NCBI GenBank assembly: GCA_963788975.1
Contig: CAWBIJ010000004.1
Coordinates: forward strand, 372,001 to 436,000
Length of the DNA stretch: 64,000 bases
Origin: VRUE01 sp963788975
Lineage (GTDB): Bacteria; Actinomycetota; Thermoleophilia; Solirubrobacterales; 70-9
Reading direction: 5' to 3'
Under the pieces are notes generated by a model. The model did no database searches. It saw nothing but the letters and a program-made list of their open reading frames with translations, and was not told the origin of the DNA. The translations under genes were made by a program, and so were the position numbers. How positions within the stretch are numbered: the first letter of the stretch is position 1; each line of letters starts with the position of its first letter. Shown one piece after another: positions 51,046 to 59,220 of this stretch.

Positions 51046-54008
51046 AGCCGGCTAGCGCGCCGTTTGCCGGCTTTCCCCTTCTTGCCGCAGGGCGTCCGCA
51101 GCCTCGGCCGCATGTTCCGCTTCTTGCCGTTCTGGGCTTTGAATCTGGCGATCGCGCGGATCTTGGGGGAGCCTTTGCCTTTGCCTTTGCAGAGGTTGCG
51201 CGAGTTGACCAGGAGGCCCTTTTTGCCTCCCCTCACGGTCAGCATGAACCTCGACACCGGCACGTCGGGGACTCTGTCGAAGGTGTTGCGGATCTTTCCT
51301 TTGACGGTGTCGATGCGCCCGACCAGGTGGACCTCCACCTGACCGCGCAGGCGAGCGACGAGATCGGGCAGCAGGTTGTCGGAGGAGCGCAGGTAGACCG
51401 GGCCTTTGAGCGGCCCGTCGAGCAGCGGCGTGACCGCCTTGGCGTAGCCGTAGATCGAATTTTTCGGGCAGTCGTTGGCGGCGAACTGGACCCGGGTGCA
51501 GACCTTCGAGAGGCTGGCCTGGTCAAGGAAGAAGGCGCGCGGCAGGGTGACCGCGGCGCGGCCGATGTTGGCGTCCCCGTCGCGGGCTTTGAGGACGGCG
51601 CGCAGCTTCGGGTTCTTCCCTCGTTTGGTCGCCCCGAACACCCGGAAGTGGAGTTTCGGCCTGAAGCCGAGCCGGTTGCAGTCTTTGACCTGGAATGGGA
51701 CAGAGGCGGGGAAGGCGCTGAAGGCCGCCGGGTCGAGGGGGTTGGCGCCACCGCCGCGGAGGGTTGCCCCCACCGCCATCGGCGAGCAGTTGGTCGGGTT
51801 GAGCGAGAACTGCGCTCGGTTGACCCGAAGCGAGATCGAGCGGATGTCGAGCAGCGCTCCCCCGAAGACGTGGGGGATCGTGTCCGGAACCGCGTGGACC
51901 TGCGCCGTTTCGGGATCTATTCGTAGCGCCACCCTCACCACGACTACGCCCAGGTCAAAGGGCCCGGCCGTGGCGGGGGTGATAACTACCAGGGAGAGAG
52001 GGGCCCCGTTGTGAGGTCCTGCGAGGAAGGCTTTGCCCTGGATCTGAATCGGCTCGGGGCCGGTGCCGGTGCGAACGAAGACGGTGCCGACGAGGCTGGA
52101 TTTGGGGCAGCTGGGCGCGACGGCCTCCGCTGCGCCGCTGTTCGCAGCGGCCGCGACGATCGCGCGCTCCGGGCAGTAGCGAACGCCGGCCAGCTTCGCC
52201 GTCACGCCCGGCGGCAAGTCGACGTCGACGCCCTTCAGCTCCTGGTTGCCGTCGGAGCGGGCAACGTCGACCACCAGGGGGCTGAACTCGCCACCCTGTG
52301 GTTTGAGCGTTTTGGCAGCGAAGCTCGGCGCGAAGGGGCGCTCGCCCAGGGTTTTGGCGCAGGCTCCGCCGCCCGGTGCGGCGCTCATCGCGAACTCGTT
52401 GCCAGGCGCGGCGTCCGCGTTCCCCGACCAGGGCGTCATCCGGGTCGCGGTCGCGTTCGGCCCACAGGTGGGCGGGCTGGTGAGCGGCGCCCTCGCGCCA
52501 CCGTTGAATTTGAGGACGAAGGAGCTGAAGGGAACCTGCGGGAGGCCTGGCACCGGCACGCTGCCCAGCGGCGCGTTGTCGAAGGTGGTAGTCAGCTGAC
52601 CGGTCGCAGGGTTGGCCGAGACCCTGCCGAGCAGGCGGGCGGAGATGTCGTAGCGCGCCGACTCGACGGTGACGAAGATCCGGTACTGCTCGCCCGAAGC
52701 CGGGTCGCGGCTGAGCTGCTGGCCGACGTAGACGCTGCCGGTGAGCGCGCCCTCGGGCAGCGGCGGGGTGTCGACTTCAACGGTGCCGACTTTCGATGCC
52801 GGCGGACAGGCGATCGGGTTCCTCGTCCCCTTGCCGAACTGCGCATCGGTGCAGGCCAAGAGGCCGTTCGCGGCCGACGGGTTGAGGCCCATCCCGTTCG
52901 GCAGGGCGACTCGCGCGGAGCGCACGTGGGAGCTGCCCTGGCTCTCGTCGCCCAGGGTTGGGTTTTTGACCTCGGGCACGTTCACGGTGACCGTCGCGCC
53001 CGCTGGGGAGTCGGTCTGGGCGGTGCCGGGATCGACGTCGATCGAGGGATCGAACGGGATCGACTCGCATTCCTTCGGCGAGGTTTCGAATGCGGGGGGA
53101 TCGCGGGGAATCTTTGACTCGATGAACGGAGAGCCATTGGGGAAGTTCGGGTTGATGAATTCTGGCTCGTAGCCGTCGGCCCGCAGGTAGGTCGAGTAGA
53201 CGTGCTCGAAGAGCGACCCGGGGACAGCGGGGCCGAAGCAGGTCGTCGGCGTCGTGATGAAGGTGCCGTCGTCGCCGGCTATCTCGCCGTTGCCGTCGAA
53301 GACCAGGCGGTTCTCGAGGATCCTGGCCCCTTCTTCGAATCCCGGAATCGGAAGTGTGAGTTTGGCTACGTCGATCGTGAAGTACTCGTGGTAATCGCTC
53401 TCCCAGGCGACATCGGCCTCGAGGAAGACGTTGTTGCCGAGCGCGTCGAGGCCGAAGCGGGCCGGTTCGCCAGGTTCCGGGACGATGTTGTAGACGTTGA
53501 ACGGGCCCACCGTCACCGGCGTCCCGTCGGTCGGGAATATCGTGCTGACCGCGGTGACGATGCTGATCCCGACTTTCGAGTTCGGCGGGCAGGTTTTGGG
53601 ACTTTCTCCCGGGGCGAGCTCGCACTGCGCGGGCGTCGACTGCGGGTTGACGGTGAGGCCGGCGGGGAGATCGACGCGGACCGTCCGCAGGTTCCCAACC
53701 GGGACGGGTCCGAGGGTGCCCGGTTTCGAATTGACGATGAACTGGGTGAAGCCGACCTGCGGATGACCGGCAGCCTGTTCGAAGAACTGCTCAGGCGTCG
53801 CGACGGAGCACTCCGGCGTGTCTTTTTCGCAAGTTCCCGCCTGCCAGGGGCTGTCGACTTTCGGTTCGTCCGGATTCTGGGGGCCGATGATGTCGGCCGC
53901 CCCCGCGGGCGCCGCTCCCAGCGCAAGCACAAGAGCAGCCACGGCCGTCAAGGCCGTGCCATGAACTCCCTGTCGAATCCACCCCATTGCCCCACTCCTC
54001 CCGCTCAT
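51042..54008 (-). CDS. large modular exported protein
   Basis: From the ATG at 54008 the protein has 988 residues: a signal peptide ending near APAGAADIIGP, then modules each with a Cys-rich turn of the form C-x(n)-C-P-x-x-S-x-x-G. Four are seen (about residues 129-149, 386-409, 612-643, 837-854), each followed by a G-x-VY strand and a TFD-P-F-L segment ending in C (for example NTFDRVPDVPVSRFMLTV). The C-terminal 40 residues are very basic (KKGKAGKRRASR). It looks like a surface or matrix beta-repeat protein. Two GGAGG sites precede ATG 54008 and ATG 53987; the first is chosen. Related modular proteins recur in Thermoleophilia, from memory. Function unknown. Confidence 0.7.
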   Translation of the reverse strand: MSGRSGAMGWIRQGVHGTALTAVAALVLALGAAPAGAADIIGPQNPDEPKVDSPWQAGTCEKDTPECSVATPEQFFEQAAGHPQVGFTQFIVNSKPGTLGPVPVGNLRTVRVDLPAGLTVNPQSTPAQCELAPGESPKTCPPNSKVGISIVTAVSTIFPTDGTPVTVGPFNVYNIVPEPGEPARFGLDALGNNVFLEADVAWESDYHEYFTIDVAKLTLPIPGFEEGARILENRLVFDGNGEIAGDDGTFITTPTTCFGPAVPGSLFEHVYSTYLRADGYEPEFINPNFPNGSPFIESKIPRDPPAFETSPKECESIPFDPSIDVDPGTAQTDSPAGATVTVNVPEVKNPTLGDESQGSSHVRSARVALPNGMGLNPSAANGLLACTDAQFGKGTRNPIACPPASKVGTVEVDTPPLPEGALTGSVYVGQQLSRDPASGEQYRIFVTVESARYDISARLLGRVSANPATGQLTTTFDNAPLGSVPVPGLPQVPFSSFVLKFNGGARAPLTSPPTCGPNATATRMTPWSGNADAAPGNEFAMSAAPGGGACAKTLGERPFAPSFAAKTLKPQGGEFSPLVVDVARSDGNQELKGVDVDLPPGVTAKLAGVRYCPERAIVAAAANSGAAEAVAPSCPKSSLVGTVFVRTGTGPEPIQIQGKAFLAGPHNGAPLSLVVITPATAGPFDLGVVVVRVALRIDPETAQVHAVPDTIPHVFGGALLDIRSISLRVNRAQFSLNPTNCSPMAVGATLRGGGANPLDPAAFSAFPASVPFQVKDCNRLGFRPKLHFRVFGATKRGKNPKLRAVLKARDGDANIGRAAVTLPRAFFLDQASLSKVCTRVQFAANDCPKNSIYGYAKAVTPLLDGPLKGPVYLRSSDNLLPDLVARLRGQVEVHLVGRIDTVKGKIRNTFDRVPDVPVSRFMLTVRGGKKGLLVNSRNLCKGKGKGSPKIRAIARFKAQNGKKRNMRPRLRTPCGKKGKAGKRRASRL

Positions 54009-54080
54009 CGTCCTACTCCTCCGGTTCCGCACGCAAGCCATCGCCTTGCGCTACCCGATTCTCAGTCTTTAAATCATCAT

Positions 54081-54115
54081 TTTTTGGTATAAGTTAACTA
54101 AGCACTTTTTGGTAT
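54081..54115. promoter_or_regulatory. AT-rich regulatory gap with a direct repeat
   Basis: The 10-mer TTTTTGGTAT occurs at 54081-54090 and 54106-54115, 25 bases apart, in an AT-rich stretch (54061-54130) between the divergent large exported-protein gene and the winged-helix gene. TATAAG at 54088-54093 may be a -10. The repeat could be the binding site of the neighbouring winged-helix protein; this is inferred from location and symmetry only. Confidence 0.45.
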
Positions 54116-54140
54116 TCAGAAAATCTGTAGAGGAGGCGTC

Positions 54141-54460
<320 letters not shown>

Positions 54461-54526
54461 ATCGGGGGCTGATTCTACGACCGCTACGAGGCAGCTGGGA
54501 GTGCGCTCTAACTAGAGTCCCTGGAA

Positions 54527-55060
54527 GTGGGCGCACGCTCCTTCCTCGCTTTCCTCGCAGTGCTAGCCGTAATCGGCCTGCTCGGATTTGGGCTGCTCAG
54601 CAAGGGGAGCGCTGAGATCGCCGTGGGCGACCCGGTGCCGGACCGGGAGCTGCCGAAGCTGACCGGTGAAGGGGCCGGCTCGATCGCCGACTACCGCAGG
54701 CGCTGGGTGCTGGTCAACCTCTGGGCTTCCTGGTGCGAGCCCTGCCGCGACGAGGCGCCGGAGCTGGAGCGCTTCCAGCGCCGTTATCGAGACGCCGGCG
54801 TCACCGTCCTCGGCATCAATGTCCAGGACAACACCGACGATGCGCTCGCCTTCCTGCGCGAGTATCCGACCAGCTACCCGCAACTGCGATCGGTTGGGGA
54901 CGAGCGCAGCGAGGCCTTCGGCTCGACCGGGGTGCCGGAGAACTTCCTGGTCGATCCGAGTGGGCGGCTAGCGCTGATCTGGCGAGGGCCGGTCGGCGAC
55001 CGCTTCCTGCGCGAGAACGTCGTGCCGCTCATCGCGGAGGAGTCCGGGGGGTCGCAATGA
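54527..55060 (+). CDS. ccmG: thioredoxin-fold TlpA/CcmG (DsbE) protein
   Basis: A 177-residue protein with one N-terminal membrane helix (about 5-25, SFLAFLAVLAVIGLLGFGLL) and an extracytoplasmic thioredoxin domain with active site WCEPC (WASWCEPCRDE), followed by GINVQDNTDDALAFLRE and GVPENFLVDPSGR. CcmG reduces the apocytochrome heme-site cysteines before heme attachment. It overlaps the next gene (ccmH) by ATGA, and ccmF/ccmE lie 5 kb upstream on the other strand, so it is assigned to cytochrome c maturation. General TlpA function cannot be excluded. Confidence 0.85.
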   Translation: MGARSFLAFLAVLAVIGLLGFGLLSKGSAEIAVGDPVPDRELPKLTGEGAGSIADYRRRWVLVNLWASWCEPCRDEAPELERFQRRYRDAGVTVLGINVQDNTDDALAFLREYPTSYPQLRSVGDERSEAFGSTGVPENFLVDPSGRLALIWRGPVGDRFLRENVVPLIAEESGGSQ

Positions 55061-55512
55061 GGCGCAGCGTGGTGCTTGCCGCGCTCGCCCTGATCCTGCT
55101 GCCGACTCTTGCTCCTGCAGCGCAGCAGGCGACGCTCGTCGATCTTGAAGACGAGGTGATGTGCCCGATCTGCGGCACCCTGCTCGAGCTCTCAAACGCC
55201 CCGCAGGCAGAGCGGCAGAGAGCGCTGATTAACAGGCTGATCGCCGCTGGAAGGACCAAGGCGGAGATCAAGGACACTCTCGTCGTCCAGTACGGACGCG
55301 AGGTGCTGGCCCTTCCCGAGGGCTCGGGCTTCAGCCTCTCCGCCTACCTAGCGCCAGCGATCGGCTTCGTCGTGGCATTGGTCGCACTCGGCTTCGGAAT
55401 TGCCCGCTGGCGCCGGGCTGGCGAGCGGTCGGCGCCTCACGCCAGCCAAGCGGGACCGCCAGACGAGGACGCCGAGCGCCTCGATGCCGACATCGCCCGC
55501 TACGACCTCTGA
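55057..55512 (+). CDS. ccmH: cytochrome c maturation protein CcmH
   Basis: A 151-residue protein starting at ATG 55057 within the ccmG stop (ATGA). The signal peptide ends near PAAQQATL; the redox motif is EDEVMCPICGTLLELSNAPQ (CxxC), then the three-helix bundle QRALINRLIAAGRTKAEIKD with GREVLALPEG, a membrane anchor (SLSAYLAPAIGFVVALVALG) and a basic tail. CcmH holds and reduces apocytochrome for CcmF. The CPIC motif differs from the usual RCxxC only in the residues before and between the cysteines. Confidence 0.88.
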   Translation: MRRSVVLAALALILLPTLAPAAQQATLVDLEDEVMCPICGTLLELSNAPQAERQRALINRLIAAGRTKAEIKDTLVVQYGREVLALPEGSGFSLSAYLAPAIGFVVALVALGFGIARWRRAGERSAPHASQAGPPDEDAERLDADIARYDL

Positions 55513-55517
55513 CTGAA

Positions 55518-56150
55518 CTAGACCTGGAGCACCAAGCCGTCGACGGGTACCTTCGGCTTGCGGGGCAGGTCCGACCTCGGCCCGCAGGCCAGGGTCCTGT
55601 CGGCGTGAACGGCAACCGCGAGTAGGGACGGCGCTTCGTCCAGCGGCGGGCCGTCGAGGACGAGCAGGTCGTAGGCGCTACGCAGCTTGGCGACCGCGTG
55701 GCGGAAGCCCTCGGAGTCGAGCAGCGGCAAGCCGTCCTCGACCTGCTCGCCGGCGACCACGCAGGTGAGCGGCGCCACAGCCCGGCCCGATGCCGGACCG
55801 GCGAGGACGAGCGGCTGGAGGATCTGCGGCGCCTCGGCCTTCTGGCGTAGGTACTCGTGCAGGCCCGGAGTGGGATCGAGGCCGAGGCTGGGGGCCAGCG
55901 AGGGCAGGACGAGGTCGCACTCGACCAGGGCTGTCCGGCGGCCCTCTGCGGCGGCGACGGTGGCCAGGCCTAGCCCAAGCGCCGACTTCGCCTCCCCCCC
56001 GGTCGCGAGCACCACGCGTGCGTCGCCCATCGTCTTCAGCAATCCCTCAAGCGGTGCCAGCTCCGCGCGGCTCAGCGCCCCTGGGCGCAGCGACTCTCCC
56101 GCCCCCGCAAGGATCTCCGCCAGGACCGGGGGGCGACGGCGAAACATCAC
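55518..56150 (-). CDS. CpsD/ParA-like P-loop protein, degenerate Walker A
   Basis: A 210-residue protein with the fold of tyrosine-kinase CpsD or Mrp/ParA-type ATPases: a modified P-loop ATGGEAKSALGLGLA in place of the usual GGxGKT/S, Walker A' VECDLVLPS and Walker B LLVLDGPPL. There is no C-terminal tyrosine cluster. The P-loop keeps Gly and Lys-Ser but Glu-Ala stands where Gly is expected, so nucleotide use is uncertain. It starts at ATG 56150, overlapping argS by four bases on the same strand. The cellular role is unknown; polymer-chain regulation is one guess from the fold. Confidence 0.65.
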   Translation of the reverse strand: MMFRRRPPVLAEILAGAGESLRPGALSRAELAPLEGLLKTMGDARVVLATGGEAKSALGLGLATVAAAEGRRTALVECDLVLPSLAPSLGLDPTPGLHEYLRQKAEAPQILQPLVLAGPASGRAVAPLTCVVAGEQVEDGLPLLDSEGFRHAVAKLRSAYDLLVLDGPPLDEAPSLLAVAVHADRTLACGPRSDLPRKPKVPVDGLVLQV

Positions 56151-57799
56151 ATCCGCTCTGGGGCGGAGATGCCGAGTAGCCCGAGCGCCTCAGCAATCGT
56201 CCGCTTGGCGAGCAGGCAGAGCGCCAGCCTCGATTCCTCCACCCCCTCGCCCTCGGCGCCGACCACCTTGCAATCGCGGTAGAAGGCGTGAAAGTCCGCC
56301 GCGACCGCGGTCGAGTAGGCGCAGATCCGGTGTGGCGCGCGGCGCGCGGCCGCCTCGCGAACCTCGTCCGGGAACTCGAGCAGACGCTTGACCAGCGCCC
56401 GCTCGGCCGGCTCCAAGCCGACGCCGGGGATCTCCGTATTGGCGGGAACGGCGTCCACCGCCCCCTCGCCTGCCTTGCGCAGGATGCTGGCGATGCGCGC
56501 GTGCGCGTACTGCACGTAGTAGACGGGGTTGTCGTTCGACTGGCGACGAGCCAGCTCCAGGTCGAGGTCGACCGTGGTGTCGTGGCTGCGCCAAAGCATG
56601 AACCAGCGGGTGGCGTCGGCGCCGATGTCGTCGAGCAGCTCGTCGAGGGAGACGAAGTCGCCGCTGCGCTTCGACATCTGCGCCCTCTCCCCGCCTTCGA
56701 CTATGTGGACCAACCGCATGATCAGGACCTCGAGGCGCTCGGGGTCGTCGCCGAGGCCGGCGACCACGGCGCGCAGTCGCGGCACGTAGCCATGGTGGTC
56801 GGCGCCGAAGACGTCGATCAGCCGTTCGAACCCGCGCTCCAGCTTGCCCCAGTGGTAGGCGACGTCGGCGGCGAGGTAGGTCGGGTCGCCGTTGGCCCGA
56901 ATCAGCACCCGGTCCTTGTCGTCGCCGAAGGTGGTGGTCCGCAGCCAGAGCGCTTCTTCGCTGCGGTACGTGTGGCCGCTCTCCTCCAGCCGACCCAGGG
57001 CGACCTCGACCTCGCCGCGCTCGTATAGCCCGCGCTCCGAGAACCAGGTGTCGAAGCGGACGCCGAAGCGGTCGAGAGTGGCGCGCACTTTCTCCACCAC
57101 CGCCTCCACCCCGCGCCGGCCGAGCGCCTTGGCGTCGCCGGGGTCCATCCCGGCCGCCGCGAAGCCGGCTGCGAGCTCCGCTATGTACTCGCCCGCGTAA
57201 CCGTCCTCGGGAGGCTCCTCGCCCCGCATGCGGGCGGCGATCGAGGCGGCAAAGCGCTCGATCTGCCCACCCGCGTCGTTGACGTAGTACTCACGCTGGA
57301 CCTCGTGCCCGATCGCCTCGAGCAGGCGGACCAGGGCGTCGCCGTAGGCTGCGTGGCGGCCGCCGCCTACGTGCAGGGGACCGGTCGGGTTGGCGGAAAC
57401 GAACTCGACCAGCACGCGCTCCGGCGACTCGGTCGGGGCCGGACCGAGCCGCTCACCCACAGCGGCGAGACTCGCCATCGCGCGCCGGTACCAGGCGTCG
57501 GAGAGGAAGAGGTTGACGAAACCCGGACCGGCGACCTCGACCCGCTCGAGACTGCCGTTGGCACCCAGCTCCCGTTCGAGCTCGTCGCAGAGGCGCTCGG
57601 CGACCGCGCGCGGGCTCTCGCCGAGTGGGGCAGCGAGCAGCATCGCCGCGTTCGAGCTGTAGTCGCCCAGCTCCGGCTTCGGCGGCCGCTCCAGGGTGGG
57701 CTCGGGACCGGCGGGCTCGCCGCCCCGCAGGGCCAGTGCAGCTCGGCCAACCGCGATGCGCAGCTCGGCGATCGGGTCGCTTGCTCGCTCCGCGCTCAT
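56147..57799 (-). CDS. argS: arginyl-tRNA synthetase
   Basis: A 550-residue class I synthetase: an N-terminal additional domain (about 1-85), the HIGH region as PLHVGGGRHAA (about 141-151), a KMSKS-like QMSKRSGD, and an anticodon-binding DALR domain at the C-terminus (VQYAHARIASILRKAGE). ArgRS charges tRNA-Arg with arginine and needs the tRNA for activation. ATG 57799 or ATG 57808 are both possible starts; the shorter gives the usual N-terminus. Its stop overlaps the next minus-strand gene (CpsD-like). Length 550 is typical. Confidence 0.95.
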   Translation of the reverse strand: MSAERASDPIAELRIAVGRAALALRGGEPAGPEPTLERPPKPELGDYSSNAAMLLAAPLGESPRAVAERLCDELERELGANGSLERVEVAGPGFVNLFLSDAWYRRAMASLAAVGERLGPAPTESPERVLVEFVSANPTGPLHVGGGRHAAYGDALVRLLEAIGHEVQREYYVNDAGGQIERFAASIAARMRGEEPPEDGYAGEYIAELAAGFAAAGMDPGDAKALGRRGVEAVVEKVRATLDRFGVRFDTWFSERGLYERGEVEVALGRLEESGHTYRSEEALWLRTTTFGDDKDRVLIRANGDPTYLAADVAYHWGKLERGFERLIDVFGADHHGYVPRLRAVVAGLGDDPERLEVLIMRLVHIVEGGERAQMSKRSGDFVSLDELLDDIGADATRWFMLWRSHDTTVDLDLELARRQSNDNPVYYVQYAHARIASILRKAGEGAVDAVPANTEIPGVGLEPAERALVKRLLEFPDEVREAAARRAPHRICAYSTAVAADFHAFYRDCKVVGAEGEGVEESRLALCLLAKRTIAEALGLLGISAPERM

Positions 57800-57858
57800 C
57801 GCCCTCATCGTATGGAGCGGAACGGGGCCGGTGCCGCCTCGCGAGTACGCTGGCCGCC

Positions 57859-58599
57859 GTGCGCGTCGCGGCAATCGCCGACATCCACTCCAACCTGCCC
57901 GCGCTGGAAGCCGTTCTCGAGGCAGTTGACTCGGCCGGGACCGAGGAGGTCTGGTGCCTGGGAGACGTGGTCGGCTATGGCGCCGATCCCGACCCATGCG
58001 CGGACCTCGTTCGCGAGCGCTGCGCCATCTGCCTCGCGGGTAACCACGACCTAGCCGTGCTGGGCGAGCTGCGAGTCTCCGCCTTCTCGGAGGCGGCCGC
58101 GGCGGGGGTCGCCTGGACACAGGAGAACATCGCCTCCCGCACGCTCGAATTCCTCCGCGACCTGGAGCCGGCAGCGCAGCGCGAGGAGGTCGCCCTGTTC
58201 CACGCCTCCCCGCGCGATCCGGTCTGGGAGTACGTGCTCTCGGTCGAGCAGGCAGAGGCCTGCTTCGAGGTCCAGCCGGAGCGGATCGGCCTGATCGGGC
58301 ACTCGCACGTGTCGCTCTTCTTCACCCAGCCCGACGGGCCTGGGTCGGGCGAGGTCCGAGGTGCGCGGATGAGCGACGGGGCATTGCTGGACCTCGCGAG
58401 CGGCGCCTGGCTGCTCAACCCCGGCAGCGTCGGCCAACCGCGCGACGGGGACCCGCGCGCCGCCTGGCTGGAGCTCGACACCGAGGCGCTGACTGCCTGC
58501 TTCCACCGCGTCTCCTATGACGTCGACCGCGCCGCCGCGACCATCTCCGCGGCCGGTCTGCCAAGCCGCCTCGCCGACCGCCTCCAGGTCGGGATGTGA
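57859..58599 (+). CDS. metallophosphoesterase, YfcE/MJ0936-like
   Basis: A 246-residue calcineurin-like phosphoesterase: metal-binding DIHSN (from residue 8), GDVVGYG, GNHD, HASPRD and GHSHVSL are all present, giving a complete dinuclear site. Starts at GTG 57859 (VRVAAIADIHSNLPALEAVL). No signal peptide. YfcE-type enzymes are phosphodiesterases of uncertain natural substrate. It is divergent from argS and lies upstream of the lipoprotein/kinase pair on the same strand with a 63-base gap. Confidence 0.9.
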   Translation: MRVAAIADIHSNLPALEAVLEAVDSAGTEEVWCLGDVVGYGADPDPCADLVRERCAICLAGNHDLAVLGELRVSAFSEAAAAGVAWTQENIASRTLEFLRDLEPAAQREEVALFHASPRDPVWEYVLSVEQAEACFEVQPERIGLIGHSHVSLFFTQPDGPGSGEVRGARMSDGALLDLASGAWLLNPGSVGQPRDGDPRAAWLELDTEALTACFHRVSYDVDRAAATISAAGLPSRLADRLQVGM

Positions 58600-58662
58600 C
58601 CGCATCCAGGCGTCGAATGCAGGGAAAACTTGGCCCATGAGGGGTTGTCTAGACTCGCAACG

Positions 58663-59220
58663 ATGCGCCTACTGACCGCCCTCGGACTCACCTTCGCTCT
58701 CGGCATGACCGCTGCCGTGACACTTGCCTCCTGCGGGGGGGAAGACGACGCGCAGCTGCTGCCCGGCGCTGACGCAAGGGAGATCACCGCCAACCTCGAC
58801 GCGGTCGAGCAGCTGGCGAGCGAAGGCGAATGCGCCGGGGCCGAAGAAGCGGCCGAACAGGTGAGCGCGCAGGTCGAAACGCTGGAAGGGGTCGACAAAG
58901 AGCTTCAGCAGGCGCTCGAGCGCGGCGCCGCGAGGTTGAACGAAGTGGTCGACACCTGCGAGGAAGAGGAGGTCGAAGAATTCGAACCTGCTCCGGAACC
59001 GAGCGAAGACGCCACCGAGGACGAGGAAAAAGAACGGGAGAAGGAAGAAAAAGAGCGGGAACGGGAAGAAGAGAAGACCGAAAAAGAAGAGGAACGAGAA
59101 CAGAAAAAAGAAGAAAAAGAACCTGAACCGACCCCGCCCCCGGAAGAAGTGGAACCTCCGGAAGAGCCCTCCGGCGGCATCAGTCCCAGCAGCGAGGTCG
59201 AAGGGGGGGACGACGACTGA
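58663..59220 (+). CDS. lipoprotein with Glu/Lys-rich helical tail
   Basis: A 185-residue protein with a lipoprotein signal (TAAVTLASC-G, lipid Cys24), a helical mature part (about 35-99) with Cys57 and Cys99, and an extended charged tail (about 118-155) of alternating Glu, Lys and Arg (KEREKEEKEREREEEK), typical of a stable single alpha-helix. The final 30 residues are Pro/Glu-rich. The coding strand in 59000-59130 is almost purely purine. The stop overlaps the kinase start (TGATG), so the two are coupled. It may be a kinase partner or wall-linked sensor. Start ATG 58663 gives a standard signal peptide. Confidence 0.7.
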   Translation: MRLLTALGLTFALGMTAAVTLASCGGEDDAQLLPGADAREITANLDAVEQLASEGECAGAEEAAEQVSAQVETLEGVDKELQQALERGAARLNEVVDTCEEEEVEEFEPAPEPSEDATEDEEKEREKEEKEREREEEKTEKEEEREQKKEEKEPEPTPPPEEVEPPEEPSGGISPSSEVEGGDDD

